In this document: positions 28,081 to 37,240 of the stretch, piece by piece
How positions within the stretch are numbered: the stretch's first letter is position 1
Layout of the letters: every line of letters begins with the position of its first letter
DNA from: Sphingobacterium lumbrici
GTDB taxonomy: Bacteria; Bacteroidota; Bacteroidia; Sphingobacteriales; Sphingobacteriaceae
Length of the DNA stretch: 64,000 nucleotides
Direction: 5' to 3'
Assembly (NCBI RefSeq): GCF_006476045.1
Contig: NZ_SRZY01000030.1
Coordinates: 1-64,000, forward strand
The notes under the pieces: model-generated
The model's database searches: none
The model's input: the letters and a program-made list of their open reading frames with translations, nothing else
What the model was told of the DNA's origin: nothing
Made by a program: the position numbers and the translations under genes

Positions 28081-29331
28081 CTAGACCAATTCCTTTACAT
28101 ACAAATTCCATAGCAAAATGAGCGCCTGGATTGTACCTCTTTCTATATTTATTTGTCGATCATTATTAAACTGGAATTTCTTTGTAACCGTTTCATTTTT
28201 ACCTGCTACCGCTATCCAAACTGTGCCAACAGGTTTTTCAGGTGTCCCCCCATCAGGCCCTGCAATACCGCTTGTAGCTACCCCGTATTCCGCACCACTT
28301 ACGCACTGCACGCCCCTAGCCATTTCAACAACAGTCTGCTCACTTACTGCTCCAAATTCGTCAAGCGTATTTTTTCTGACACCCAACACATCTTGTTTAA
28401 TATGATTTGCGTAAGCCACTATTCCACAATCAAATACTTTACTTGCTCCGGTGTATTGAGTCAAACTACTTGCAATTGCACCTCCGGTACAACTCTCTGC
28501 AAACGCAATTTTCAAATGGGCTTCACCAAAATTTTTGATGATCGCTTCCTCCAAAGAAATATCCTCATTCGCTACCACATATTTTTTTAGTCGTTCCGAA
28601 ATACGATTTGCAAAGTTTTCCGTCTCAGTTTGTAATAATTTCACATCTGTTCCGGTAGCCGAAAGTCGCAGTCTCACTAATCCAATTTTGGGTAAATAGG
28701 CTAATTTAATATAATGAGGTAAAGACTCTTCAATATCGCCGATTTGTTCTGCCAAAAAAGACTCGCCTAATCCTACGGTAAGAATATGACTGTGATAAAC
28801 GTGTATATGGCTTTTCATAGCCCTCAATCTTGGCATTACCCGTTTTTCCATTAAAAACTTCATTTCAAATGGAACCCCGGGTAAAAACGCGAAGCAGCTA
28901 TTATCTTTTTCCAGCCACATGCCGGGAGCAGTACCTACATCATTAAATAAAACTTGTGCACATTCCGGCACATCGGCTTGTGCGTAATTGGATATTGGCA
29001 TCTCACCACGACCTATGCGCAGAAAGAGTTGTTTAACATGATCGAGTACCTGCTGATTTCGAACGAATGGGGACTTAAAAAATTGTGAAATAGTTTCCTT
29101 GGTTACATCGTCTTTTGTGGGACCTAAGCCACCCGTTACAATCACAATATCCGAACGTAGAGAAGCCTCCAGCAATGCTTTTAAAATATCTTCTTTACGA
29201 TCAGATATTGAGGTTATACAGCGGATAGCAATATCTGCCTCTCCTAGATACCGGGCAATCCACGCGGAATTGGTATCCACGATTTGACCAAGTAAAATTT
29301 CGTCTCCTATGGTTATGATATCAGCGTTCAT
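28081..29331 (-). CDS. cinA: CinA-family protein (NMN deamidase / ADP-ribose pyrophosphatase type)
   Basis: The 416-residue protein has the two CinA domains. The N-terminal MoCF-like domain (1-170) starts ADIITIGDEILLGQIVDTNS and includes VTGGLGPTKDD; the C-terminal PncC-like amidase domain (about 255-410) has AESCTGGAIAS and GIAGPDGGTPEKPVGTVW. In other bacteria the full-length protein has NMN deamidase and pyrophosphatase activities in NAD recycling. It lies 23 bases downstream of lptD and is probably cotranscribed with it. Confidence 0.95.
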   Translation of the reverse strand: MNADIITIGDEILLGQIVDTNSAWIARYLGEADIAIRCITSISDRKEDILKALLEASLRSDIVIVTGGLGPTKDDVTKETISQFFKSPFVRNQQVLDHVKQLFLRIGRGEMPISNYAQADVPECAQVLFNDVGTAPGMWLEKDNSCFAFLPGVPFEMKFLMEKRVMPRLRAMKSHIHVYHSHILTVGLGESFLAEQIGDIEESLPHYIKLAYLPKIGLVRLRLSATGTDVKLLQTETENFANRISERLKKYVVANEDISLEEAIIKNFGEAHLKIAFAESCTGGAIASSLTQYTGASKVFDCGIVAYANHIKQDVLGVRKNTLDEFGAVSEQTVVEMARGVQCVSGAEYGVATSGIAGPDGGTPEKPVGTVWIAVAGKNETVTKKFQFNNDRQINIERGTIQALILLWNLYVKELV

Positions 29332-29354
29332 AGCACATAGTTACCAAAAAAATA

Positions 29355-32000
29355 TTAATAATTATAATGACTGTTTCGCTTCGTCAATTTAAGATCTTGC
29401 AGAATACTGGCTTTAGCTCGAATGGTTACATTATAACTTTGATATCTACCAAAAGGCACCCAACCAAAGGACATGTCCCAACAGTGAAGATCACGATAAA
29501 TAGAAAACTGTGTCAAAGAAACTTCCATTTGCCTAAAATCGTATCCGCTATTGAATTGCACCTTCCATTTCGGTGTCACATTAAAATCACCATGCAAATT
29601 TACCGTAGCTGTATAGTTTCCCGTTTCTTTACGTTCCACTGCATCAAATCCACGGGTATACTGAAAACTGAAAGATCCGGCCAAATTCCAGGGAATATTA
29701 AAGTCTACAAAGGCATTTGGATCCGTGCTTATCCGGGCTAAAGCATCGGCCTGTTCTTGCGTCATGGCAGGCATTTTATTGCGAAGGGAATCAAGATTAT
29801 CGTTTCTGCTTTTTGAAGCATCGGGATTAAAAGTATAGTCAAAAGACAAACCAAAATTGGTAAGACGTGCGAGCTTACCATCCTCAATAGTAAACCGATT
29901 GTAACGTTGTCCCCGTTGATCAAGCTGATAAGGGTCAAATGATCCGTTAAAATTCAAATTTATCTTCTGATTAAATAAAGAGGTTCTTCCTGAAAAACTG
30001 ATCGTCGAAAGTTTCAACGAATCGGCTGCGAAATTGTAGTTCCCGCTGAACGTTAACCCCTGTATAATCGGGACTTTCTTAAATCCTTTACCAGTAGTAT
30101 CATTCTGTGTTCTAACTTTTGCTTCGATATTGTTATCTACAGAAAATCCTATTCCTGCCGATTGTCCTGATGAAGGAGAACCGTAAATCCCGCCTTCAAA
30201 AATGGAATAGTTTCTTAGTCTACCGCTCTCATCAATATAAGATTTATAAAAACCATACATCGGATCAGAAAAATCGGGGCGGTAGTTAAAATTCACAGAT
30301 GGTGTTACTACATGACGTATGGCTTCTACTTTACCAATTTTGGGATACATACCATATACTTTGGTAGAAAGTCCGCTCGAGAAAGAATAATCATACGCCC
30401 TTCTAAATCCTTGAATCGTATCTCTTACAGTTTCAAATCCGTTAATTGTATTTTCCAAACCATTTCGAACGGTCTGAAGGTACCATCTTTCCGTATAATT
30501 CATCGACGTATTAAATTGGAAATGTTTAAACGCGTTCAAACTCAAACTAACGGGTACACTATGTTGGAATCCATTTACAAAACGTTTTAAAGATTCTTTC
30601 TTAAACAAGGTCGAATCTCCCGTAGAGATGGTATTTCTTCCCTGCAAACTATATCCCACCGTAATACGCTGATACCACTTCTGTTCACCTACATGATCTT
30701 TAGATTCAAACGGATTGAAAGTGGCCACATTTAAACTAAAAGTAGGTAGCTCCAAATCCACTTTACCGGAAGTCATATCTTGACGATGACTCAAACTGGA
30801 CGTAAAATTAACTTTACCATCTGCAAAAACTCTACCGTAACTGATTGAAGAAGACATGTTATTACGGGTCAGCTGGTCATAGTTGTACGTACTATTTGCG
30901 CCGGTATTTTGAAAATATGAACCAGTACCAAAATTAACGGATGCTGAAAAAGAAGTCCCGGGATTAGCCTCTTGACGTTGCGTATGATTCCAGGTCACGT
31001 TAAAATCCTTATTGGTACCATAATTATCAGCACCTTCAACCCCCGTCTTGGTCCAGGCATAGCGTAGATTAAAACCACCGCTATATTTATAATTCACCAT
31101 GTAGTTGGTCCGCATAGAAGCCTCCCACGATCCTTTGGAATAAAAGCTTCCTCTAAATTCGGTGTCCCAATAATCATTAAATGTCAAATACCAACCCAGA
31201 TCACGTAAAGCAAATCCCCTCGCTGCATCCTCACCAAAAGACGGAAATAAAAATCCGGAAGATTTTTTGTCCTGCTTCGGAAAGAAACCAAAAGGAATTG
31301 CTACAAATTTAATGGGGATACCTTGTACAACCAAGTAAGAGGGACCGGCTATAATCTGTTTATCGAGAATCAAGCCTTTACTTATATGAATACCGAAGTG
31401 GGTATGTGGCTCCGGAAGGTCACAGGTACTGTATAAGCCGCGATAGATAGACATCTCATCATACAAATTTTTACGAACTGCACGTGCTTGAATAAAACCG
31501 CCATCCACCTCTGTCATTACACCAAAGGTCTTACCTTCTTGTGTTTTATAATTATACATCAAAGAATCTACAGCTTTAGGGGTATCATTTGGAAACAAAA
31601 CCACAGGTCTCCCCACGTACTTACCATTGTGATCTGTTGCACCACTTGCATATAGCAGGTTATTATTGCGATCTAAACGGATATAATCCGCAGACAGCTC
31701 AAAGTCTTGGTATTTTACTTTCGCACCCTTGTATAAATGGACGATATTTTTGCTGACCTCATTCCAGGAGGAGTCATTCGCCACGATAGTCACTACCGTT
31801 TCTAACCCACTTTCATCCTTCATCATAACAGTATCTTTACCAGAGGAAGTCCGCAAGTTATTTTTACTGGTGTCCTGCACAATTAAACTTGTATCTTGCA
31901 CGTTGTTGGCGGTATTTGGTGTTACGACTTGTCCGATGACGGAATAAGATCCTAACAAAAGGAAAATAAAATAAAATAAAATACAAGTTAACGCCTTCAA
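29355..32000 (-). CDS. lptD: LPS-assembly protein LptD (OstA-like)
   Basis: The 881-residue protein is the outer-membrane LPS translocon. A signal peptide (about 1-23) is followed by a linker, an OstA/LptA-like beta-jellyroll (about 75-215, with GAKVKYQDFELSADYIRLD) and a long beta-barrel domain ending in HYNY. Bacteroidota LptD proteins are of this diverged type and are usually annotated as putative. Its partner LptE is not seen. It is divergent from two cell-wall amidases and an MCE protein, making this an envelope-biogenesis locus. Confidence 0.88.
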   Translation of the reverse strand: MKALTCILFYFIFLLLGSYSVIGQVVTPNTANNVQDTSLIVQDTSKNNLRTSSGKDTVMMKDESGLETVVTIVANDSSWNEVSKNIVHLYKGAKVKYQDFELSADYIRLDRNNNLLYASGATDHNGKYVGRPVVLFPNDTPKAVDSLMYNYKTQEGKTFGVMTEVDGGFIQARAVRKNLYDEMSIYRGLYSTCDLPEPHTHFGIHISKGLILDKQIIAGPSYLVVQGIPIKFVAIPFGFFPKQDKKSSGFLFPSFGEDAARGFALRDLGWYLTFNDYWDTEFRGSFYSKGSWEASMRTNYMVNYKYSGGFNLRYAWTKTGVEGADNYGTNKDFNVTWNHTQRQEANPGTSFSASVNFGTGSYFQNTGANSTYNYDQLTRNNMSSSISYGRVFADGKVNFTSSLSHRQDMTSGKVDLELPTFSLNVATFNPFESKDHVGEQKWYQRITVGYSLQGRNTISTGDSTLFKKESLKRFVNGFQHSVPVSLSLNAFKHFQFNTSMNYTERWYLQTVRNGLENTINGFETVRDTIQGFRRAYDYSFSSGLSTKVYGMYPKIGKVEAIRHVVTPSVNFNYRPDFSDPMYGFYKSYIDESGRLRNYSIFEGGIYGSPSSGQSAGIGFSVDNNIEAKVRTQNDTTGKGFKKVPIIQGLTFSGNYNFAADSLKLSTISFSGRTSLFNQKINLNFNGSFDPYQLDQRGQRYNRFTIEDGKLARLTNFGLSFDYTFNPDASKSRNDNLDSLRNKMPAMTQEQADALARISTDPNAFVDFNIPWNLAGSFSFQYTRGFDAVERKETGNYTATVNLHGDFNVTPKWKVQFNSGYDFRQMEVSLTQFSIYRDLHCWDMSFGWVPFGRYQSYNVTIRAKASILQDLKLTKRNSHYNY

Positions 32001-32047
32001 AATGAATTACGAATATTATTTTTGTGGTAAATTTAAACTGTTGTTGG

Positions 32048-32055
32048 CAAAATTA
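32048..32055 (-). promoter_or_regulatory. Possible -7 box of lptD
   Basis: The minus strand shows TAATTTTG, a perfect TAnnTTTG, about 48 bases before the lptD start. A T-rich stretch stands where the TTG box should be, so only half of the promoter is convincing. Confidence 0.35.
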
Positions 32056-32168
32056 GTCAAAAAACAGTTAGAAAAAACTAGTATTTTTCGCATGTTCCAT
32101 TATTCAATTTATCGTTGTCGCACATCATCAATGAAACTACAACGACAAATTTGTAAAATATTATACAG

Positions 32169-33023
32169 ATGAAGTTTATAAATAATGTTAAAAAATTAAG
32201 TTTAGCCGTAGCACTTTGTTTTATAACCCTCATTTTTACAGCTTTTCATCCAAATAAAAGTGACATCGACCCTCCAAAAAACAGTTTCGTTGTGGTTATA
32301 GATCCAGGCCATGGAGGAAATAAACCCGGGGCAAAAGGCAGACAATCTGTTGAAAAAGACATCGTTTTAGACGTATCCAAAAAACTAAAAAAAATGTTAG
32401 AAGACAGTATCCCTGAGGTAAAAGTTATTTTGACTCGTTCCACAGATATCGATGTTGAATTCTATAAAAGGACAGATATTGCCAATAAAAACCACGCTGA
32501 TATTTTTATATCTATACATGCTAATTCAGCGGATCGGGATATTCGTGTTAAGAATAGACAAGGGCGATTAGTCAATTCCGTCAAACGTAATCCGGGTGTA
32601 ACAGGCACCGAAACATTGGTATTGGGTTTCCATCGAATCAATGAACAAGATGTAGCCATCCGTGAAAATGCAGATATATTGTTAGAAGACAACTACGAAG
32701 AAAATTATCAAGGCTTTGATCCCAAAGATCCCTCAAGTTATATTGTATTCAAATTGATGAAAAGACAATTTAGAGATCAAAGCATTAAATTAGCATCGCT
32801 CATGCAGCACGAATATAGTAAATCCTCCCGTGGCAATCGGGGTGTTAAGGAACAAGGGCTTGCTGTTTTATCCAAAGCAGGGATGCCGGCTGTATTGACA
32901 GAAATCGGATTCATAAGTAGTCCTGATGAAGAAGCTTATATGCTGTCTCAAAATGGACAACACGAAATCGTAACGAACCTTTTTCAGGCTATCAAAACGT
33001 TCAAAACTGCAAATAAAAAATAA
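32169..33023 (+). CDS. N-acetylmuramoyl-L-alanine amidase (Amidase_3), first copy
   Basis: The 284-residue zinc amidase cleaves the bond between N-acetylmuramic acid and L-alanine in peptidoglycan. A hydrophobic N-terminal segment (about 10-28) exports or anchors it. Amidase_3 landmarks are VVIDPGHGG with H48, the ISIHAN segment with the second histidine, and LTEIGFIS with E245. It is one of a tandem pair with the 33076 gene: RENADILLEDNYEENYQGFDP in this copy matches RENASILSEENYQDNYNGFDP in the second. The two genes are 52 bases apart and continue into the MCE gene as one likely operon. Confidence 0.93.
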   Translation: MKFINNVKKLSLAVALCFITLIFTAFHPNKSDIDPPKNSFVVVIDPGHGGNKPGAKGRQSVEKDIVLDVSKKLKKMLEDSIPEVKVILTRSTDIDVEFYKRTDIANKNHADIFISIHANSADRDIRVKNRQGRLVNSVKRNPGVTGTETLVLGFHRINEQDVAIRENADILLEDNYEENYQGFDPKDPSSYIVFKLMKRQFRDQSIKLASLMQHEYSKSSRGNRGVKEQGLAVLSKAGMPAVLTEIGFISSPDEEAYMLSQNGQHEIVTNLFQAIKTFKTANKK

Positions 33024-33075
33024 CGACCTTACTACCTCAACGGGGAAGTAGCTAAAATCTAAAATAATACTGACA

Positions 33076-33954
33076 TTGAAAAATTACCATAGAAAAAACA
33101 TATCGCATTCAGCAAGCACAGCCATACTACTATCCGTATTCATATTGGTCACCGCGTGGATGCCCAGCAGGTACTCCGAGCCTATTTCATCGGGAGGTAT
33201 GGAATATAAAATGAAAACCATTGTCCTTGATGCCGGTCACGGTGGCAATGACCCGGGTGCGGTCGGCAGAAAATCAAAAGAGAAGGATATTGCCCTGCAA
33301 GTGGTATTAAAGCTTGGAAAGCGAATAGAAGAAGACTTACCCGGTATAAAAGTTATCTACACCCGTACGACAGATGTGTATCCCAAACTATACGAGCGTC
33401 CGGCATTAGCCAATAAACATAAAGCTGACCTATTTATTTCTGTACATTGTAATTCTGGAGGTGCGACTACCCGCAGGGTTAAGAATTCAAAAGGCCGATA
33501 CGTGACGACATCTGTATTGAACACGTCCGCAAAGGGAACGGAAACACTGGTATGTGGTTTCAACAGAATGGATCAGCAAGATGTGGCTATTCGCGAAAAT
33601 GCCTCCATCTTATCCGAAGAAAATTATCAGGACAACTATAATGGATTCGACCCCAATGATCCGTCCAGTTATATCGTGTTCAAATTGATGAAAAGACAAT
33701 TTCGAGATCAAAGCATTAAATTGGCTACGTATATGCAGAATGAATTTTCAAGTTCGTCGCGTACCAACCGTGGTGTGAAAGAACAGGGGCTTGCCGTATT
33801 AGCTACGGCTGGTATGCCAGCAGTATTAACGGAGATCGGTTTTATCAGCAATCCAAGTGAAGAAGAATTTATGATGTCATCCGCTGGGCAACGAGAAATT
33901 GTCGAAAATCTTTTTAATGCTATTAAAACTTACAAAACATCCGTCGAAAAATAA
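33076..33954 (+). CDS. N-acetylmuramoyl-L-alanine amidase (Amidase_3), second copy
   Basis: This 292-residue paralogue of the preceding gene has the same zinc ligands (VLDAGHGG, ISVHCN, LTEIGFIS) and high similarity at DNA level in the second half. Translation most likely begins at TTG 33076: it gives a proper signal peptide (STAILLSVFILVTAWMP), while later ATGs would remove it. The tandem arrangement points to a duplication that may have allowed separation of roles, such as division versus growth. It is followed 54 bases later by the MCE gene. Confidence 0.9.
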   Translation: MKNYHRKNISHSASTAILLSVFILVTAWMPSRYSEPISSGGMEYKMKTIVLDAGHGGNDPGAVGRKSKEKDIALQVVLKLGKRIEEDLPGIKVIYTRTTDVYPKLYERPALANKHKADLFISVHCNSGGATTRRVKNSKGRYVTTSVLNTSAKGTETLVCGFNRMDQQDVAIRENASILSEENYQDNYNGFDPNDPSSYIVFKLMKRQFRDQSIKLATYMQNEFSSSSRTNRGVKEQGLAVLATAGMPAVLTEIGFISNPSEEEFMMSSAGQREIVENLFNAIKTYKTSVEK

Positions 33955-34008
33955 ATAATTTACTATTTTCGTATACTGACGTATTAGAGTTCCCTAAAAC
34001 ATATCATT

Positions 34009-34956
34009 TTGAAAATATCAAACGAAACAAAAGTAGGTGCCCTTACAGCAATAGCCATTGCTCTTTTATTCATTGGATATAGTTTTCTCAAAGGAAATGA
34101 TGTTTTCAGCAGTGAAAGCATCTATTATACCGACTACGACAATGTAGACGGACTGACGGTATCCAAGCCTGTAATGGTAAATGGGTATCAGATCGGTCGT
34201 GTTTCAAAAATGAATCTGTTGACTAATGGTAAAATAAGAACTGAATTCAAGATCAACGATGACTATAATATTCCATCCAATACTGTAGCACGTATCATAA
34301 GTGCTGATTTGTTGGGAAGCAAGGCTATTGTTTTCGATCTGGGAAATAGTAAGACATTTGCAAAAAGTGGAGATCCGCTCCTTTCAGATGTACAAGCCAA
34401 TTTGATGGAAAAGGTGGAACCCCTTCAAAAAAAGATCGAAAATTTAGTCGTCAAACTGGATTCGGTATTATCAGCAGTCAATACCGCATTAGATGACGAA
34501 TTTCAACGAGATTTCAAAAGCAGCTTAAGCAGTATCTCTATCTCTTTGAATAATATGGAAAAGATCACAAGTGAAGTAGAAGGGTTAGTTGGATCTGAAC
34601 GAATTAGGCTAGCCAAAATTATGCAAAATCTGGAGTCAATTACAGGTAATTTCAAAAACAATAACAGTAAACTCAATTCCATATTATCTAATCTGGATAA
34701 TTTTTCAGATGATTTAGCGAAGACCGAAATCAAAGCTACTATCGATCATGCAAATAAGGCGGTGAAAGATGTCCAGGCTATAACGGACAAGATTAATAAC
34801 GGAGAAGGCTCAATTGGGCTATTGGTCAACGATGACCAACTGTACAACAATCTAAATAATGCTTCCGAAAATTTAGACCAATTGGTTGAAGATGTCAAAA
34901 ATAATCCGGGTAAATACCTAAAGATTTCAATCTTTGGTAAAAAGGACACAAAATAA
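34009..34956 (+). CDS. MlaD/MCE-family lipid-transport substrate-binding protein
   Basis: The 315-residue protein has one N-terminal membrane helix (about 10-30) and an MCE domain (about 38-120, YYTDYDNVDGLTVSKPVMVNGYQIGRV), followed by a long helical region (about 135-295). MCE proteins form hexameric rings that carry phospholipids across the periplasm, here probably with an MlaFE-type ABC transporter located elsewhere. The start is TTG, as in the preceding amidase gene; no upstream in-frame ATG exists in the short gap. It ends the amidase operon at a strong terminator. Confidence 0.9.
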   Translation: MKISNETKVGALTAIAIALLFIGYSFLKGNDVFSSESIYYTDYDNVDGLTVSKPVMVNGYQIGRVSKMNLLTNGKIRTEFKINDDYNIPSNTVARIISADLLGSKAIVFDLGNSKTFAKSGDPLLSDVQANLMEKVEPLQKKIENLVVKLDSVLSAVNTALDDEFQRDFKSSLSSISISLNNMEKITSEVEGLVGSERIRLAKIMQNLESITGNFKNNNSKLNSILSNLDNFSDDLAKTEIKATIDHANKAVKDVQAITDKINNGEGSIGLLVNDDQLYNNLNNASENLDQLVEDVKNNPGKYLKISIFGKKDTK

Positions 34957-34957
34957 T

Positions 34958-35002
34958 AAAAAAGAATCCCGATTTGAGCACTCAAATCGGGATTCTTTTT
35001 TT
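34958..35002. terminator. Shared terminator of MCE gene and S9 peptidase gene
   Basis: Perfect 21-base arms (34958-34978, 34981-35001) with a two-base loop and a T run; the convergent peptidase gene ends ten bases further. Confidence 0.9.
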
Positions 35003-35011
35003 GTTGCTATT

Positions 35012-37111
35012 TTACAGCGTTTCTTTCAACCATCCAAAAAATTCACGTTGCCATACCTGAGCATTATGCCCTGAAAGAACCCAGTGATTTTCTTCCGGCA
35101 GATAGACCAGTCTACTTTTGACACCTTTCAATTTTGCCGCCTGAAAAGCTTCCAAACCTTGCCCGATCGGAACGCGATAATCCTTTCCTCCCTGAAAAAT
35201 TAATAGTGGTGTATCCCATTTGTCTACATGATTAATAGGATTGAACGCCGTATATGTTTTCTCATTTGCTTTATCCCAGTATGGTCCACCTAAATCATGG
35301 TTAGCAAAAAACAATTCTTCTGTAGTGCCATACCATGAAGTCATATCAAACAATCCGCAATGCGAAATAAACGATTTGAAGCGCCCCTCATGTACACCTG
35401 CCAGCATAAAAACTGAATAGCCTCCGTAACTCGCTCCCACCGCGCCTATACGCTCGTTGTCTACATAAGGTTCCGTCGCCAGATCATCAATCGCCGACAG
35501 GTAATCACGAATAGATTGTCCGCCCCAATCTTTGCTGATATCTTCATTCCATTTCACCCCCCAACCCGGCATACCCCGACGATTAGGTGCGATAACAATG
35601 TATCCCTGTGAAGCCATTAGTTGAAAATTCCAACGAAAAGAGTACGATTGCGTTGTTGCGGATTGAGGTCCTCCCTGACAAAATAATAGCGTAGGGTATT
35701 TCTTAGTGGGATCGAAATCCGGAGGATAAATAACCCAGGAAAACAGGTCTTGCCCGTCCGAAGCTTTTGTGAACCGGCCCTCCACTTTCGTAGGAGCAAT
35801 TTGTGCATACGCTTCATCGTTCACTTTGGTGATCGGATTCAATTTTTTAGATTTAAGATGATACAGATACACTTCCGTTGCTTGCGTTAACGTAGTAGAC
35901 GTAACCACTAAACCCTCCTTTGTTTCTCCTACAATTCCTGTAATATCAAACTGCCCTTCTGAGATCTGCTGAATCTTAGACAGCGCTCTGCTCTTAAGGT
36001 TAGTCGGAATTTCGACTTCAAACAATTGTACCGTACCCTTTACTGGTGCTACAAAATAAATCTTACGATTATCTTTACTCCATGTAAACGAATTGATGGT
36101 TCCGTCCCAATGTGCGGTCAAATTCAACTTGCTATCTGCATCAGCATCCCAAAGGATAATATCATTCTTATCTGCCTCGTATCCGTCGGTTTTCATGCTC
36201 AGCCAAGCCAACATCCGTCCATCTGCGTTATACATCGGGTTGGTATCGTAGCCGTTCATTCCTTCAGTAAGGTTTGTTGTCCTTTTCGAAATCAGATCGT
36301 AACGATAGATATCGGTATTTGTACTTTGCGCATAATCCTTTCCGAATTTCTTTTTACATACGTATAAAACCGACTTCCCGTCAGGCGACCATGCGAAATC
36401 TTCAGCTCCTCCAAACGGAGCCTGTGGACTATAATACGGTTCGTCTGCCAACAAGTCTATTGCTTCGCCAATCTTACCCTGATCATAACTCGCCACAAAA
36501 GGGTGATTAAAACGTCCATCATTGAATGAATCCCAATGCCTATAGTCCAAATCGTCATAGATATACACATTCGATTTAGACAAATCTGCATATTTGTCTA
36601 CACTGTGATTCTTATTTATTAGCACCGACTTGCTAAAGAGGATATGCTTTCCATCGGGCGAAAACTTCACATTCTCCAATCCACCTTCAACATCCGTTAA
36701 TTGTACTGCTTCACCTCCTTTGATATTTTTACGCCACAATTGACCTTTGTAGGAATAAATTGCATCACCATTGTCTTCTATATGTAGCAGCGACTCTCCT
36801 CCAGCCTCGGAAGTAAACTGAACAGGACTCCCTCCTTTTACCGGTACTACGAAGAGATTCTTCTCTAATTTATTTTCATCAAAGTTGTAGTTTGAAACCC
36901 CATAAATCAGCTGGGTGCCATCGGGGGTTAATCCTTCCGCAGACACACGCCCCAGTTCCCACAATCTTTCAGGACTCATGACTTCTTTGCCTAAACTTTG
37001 CATCCTATGGGTAATAAGGGATTTATCAATTGTTTTTTCCGGGGTACGCTGTGCAAATGTTGATGAACTCAACAGCAGTGTAAACACCAGAATAGAACTC
37101 TTTCTCATCAT
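35012..37111 (-). CDS. S9-family serine peptidase (dipeptidyl/acyl-aminoacyl peptidase type)
   Basis: The protein has about 699 residues from ATG 37111; an upstream TTG would place a poor extension before the signal peptide (ILVFTLLLSSSTFA-Q). The N-terminal half is a beta-propeller (about 30-430), and the C-terminal alpha/beta-hydrolase has the nucleophile in GASYGG (S561), the aspartate in GGKDYRVP and the histidine in ENHWV. It probably removes dipeptides in the periplasm, as Dpp-type enzymes do for peptide-using Bacteroidota. It lies downstream of creD on the same strand in transcription order, with 129 bases between them. Confidence 0.9.
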   Translation of the reverse strand: MMRKSSILVFTLLLSSSTFAQRTPEKTIDKSLITHRMQSLGKEVMSPERLWELGRVSAEGLTPDGTQLIYGVSNYNFDENKLEKNLFVVPVKGGSPVQFTSEAGGESLLHIEDNGDAIYSYKGQLWRKNIKGGEAVQLTDVEGGLENVKFSPDGKHILFSKSVLINKNHSVDKYADLSKSNVYIYDDLDYRHWDSFNDGRFNHPFVASYDQGKIGEAIDLLADEPYYSPQAPFGGAEDFAWSPDGKSVLYVCKKKFGKDYAQSTNTDIYRYDLISKRTTNLTEGMNGYDTNPMYNADGRMLAWLSMKTDGYEADKNDIILWDADADSKLNLTAHWDGTINSFTWSKDNRKIYFVAPVKGTVQLFEVEIPTNLKSRALSKIQQISEGQFDITGIVGETKEGLVVTSTTLTQATEVYLYHLKSKKLNPITKVNDEAYAQIAPTKVEGRFTKASDGQDLFSWVIYPPDFDPTKKYPTLLFCQGGPQSATTQSYSFRWNFQLMASQGYIVIAPNRRGMPGWGVKWNEDISKDWGGQSIRDYLSAIDDLATEPYVDNERIGAVGASYGGYSVFMLAGVHEGRFKSFISHCGLFDMTSWYGTTEELFFANHDLGGPYWDKANEKTYTAFNPINHVDKWDTPLLIFQGGKDYRVPIGQGLEAFQAAKLKGVKSRLVYLPEENHWVLSGHNAQVWQREFFGWLKETL

Positions 37112-37240
37112 AACCGTTTTATTAAAGCCGCAAGATAACAAAAACTGATGGTTTTTATCACATCATCTGTACCTCCTCTGCATGATCCACAGCACGGTTA
37201 AGTACATTTTTATATAACACCATTTCGTACCCATCACATT

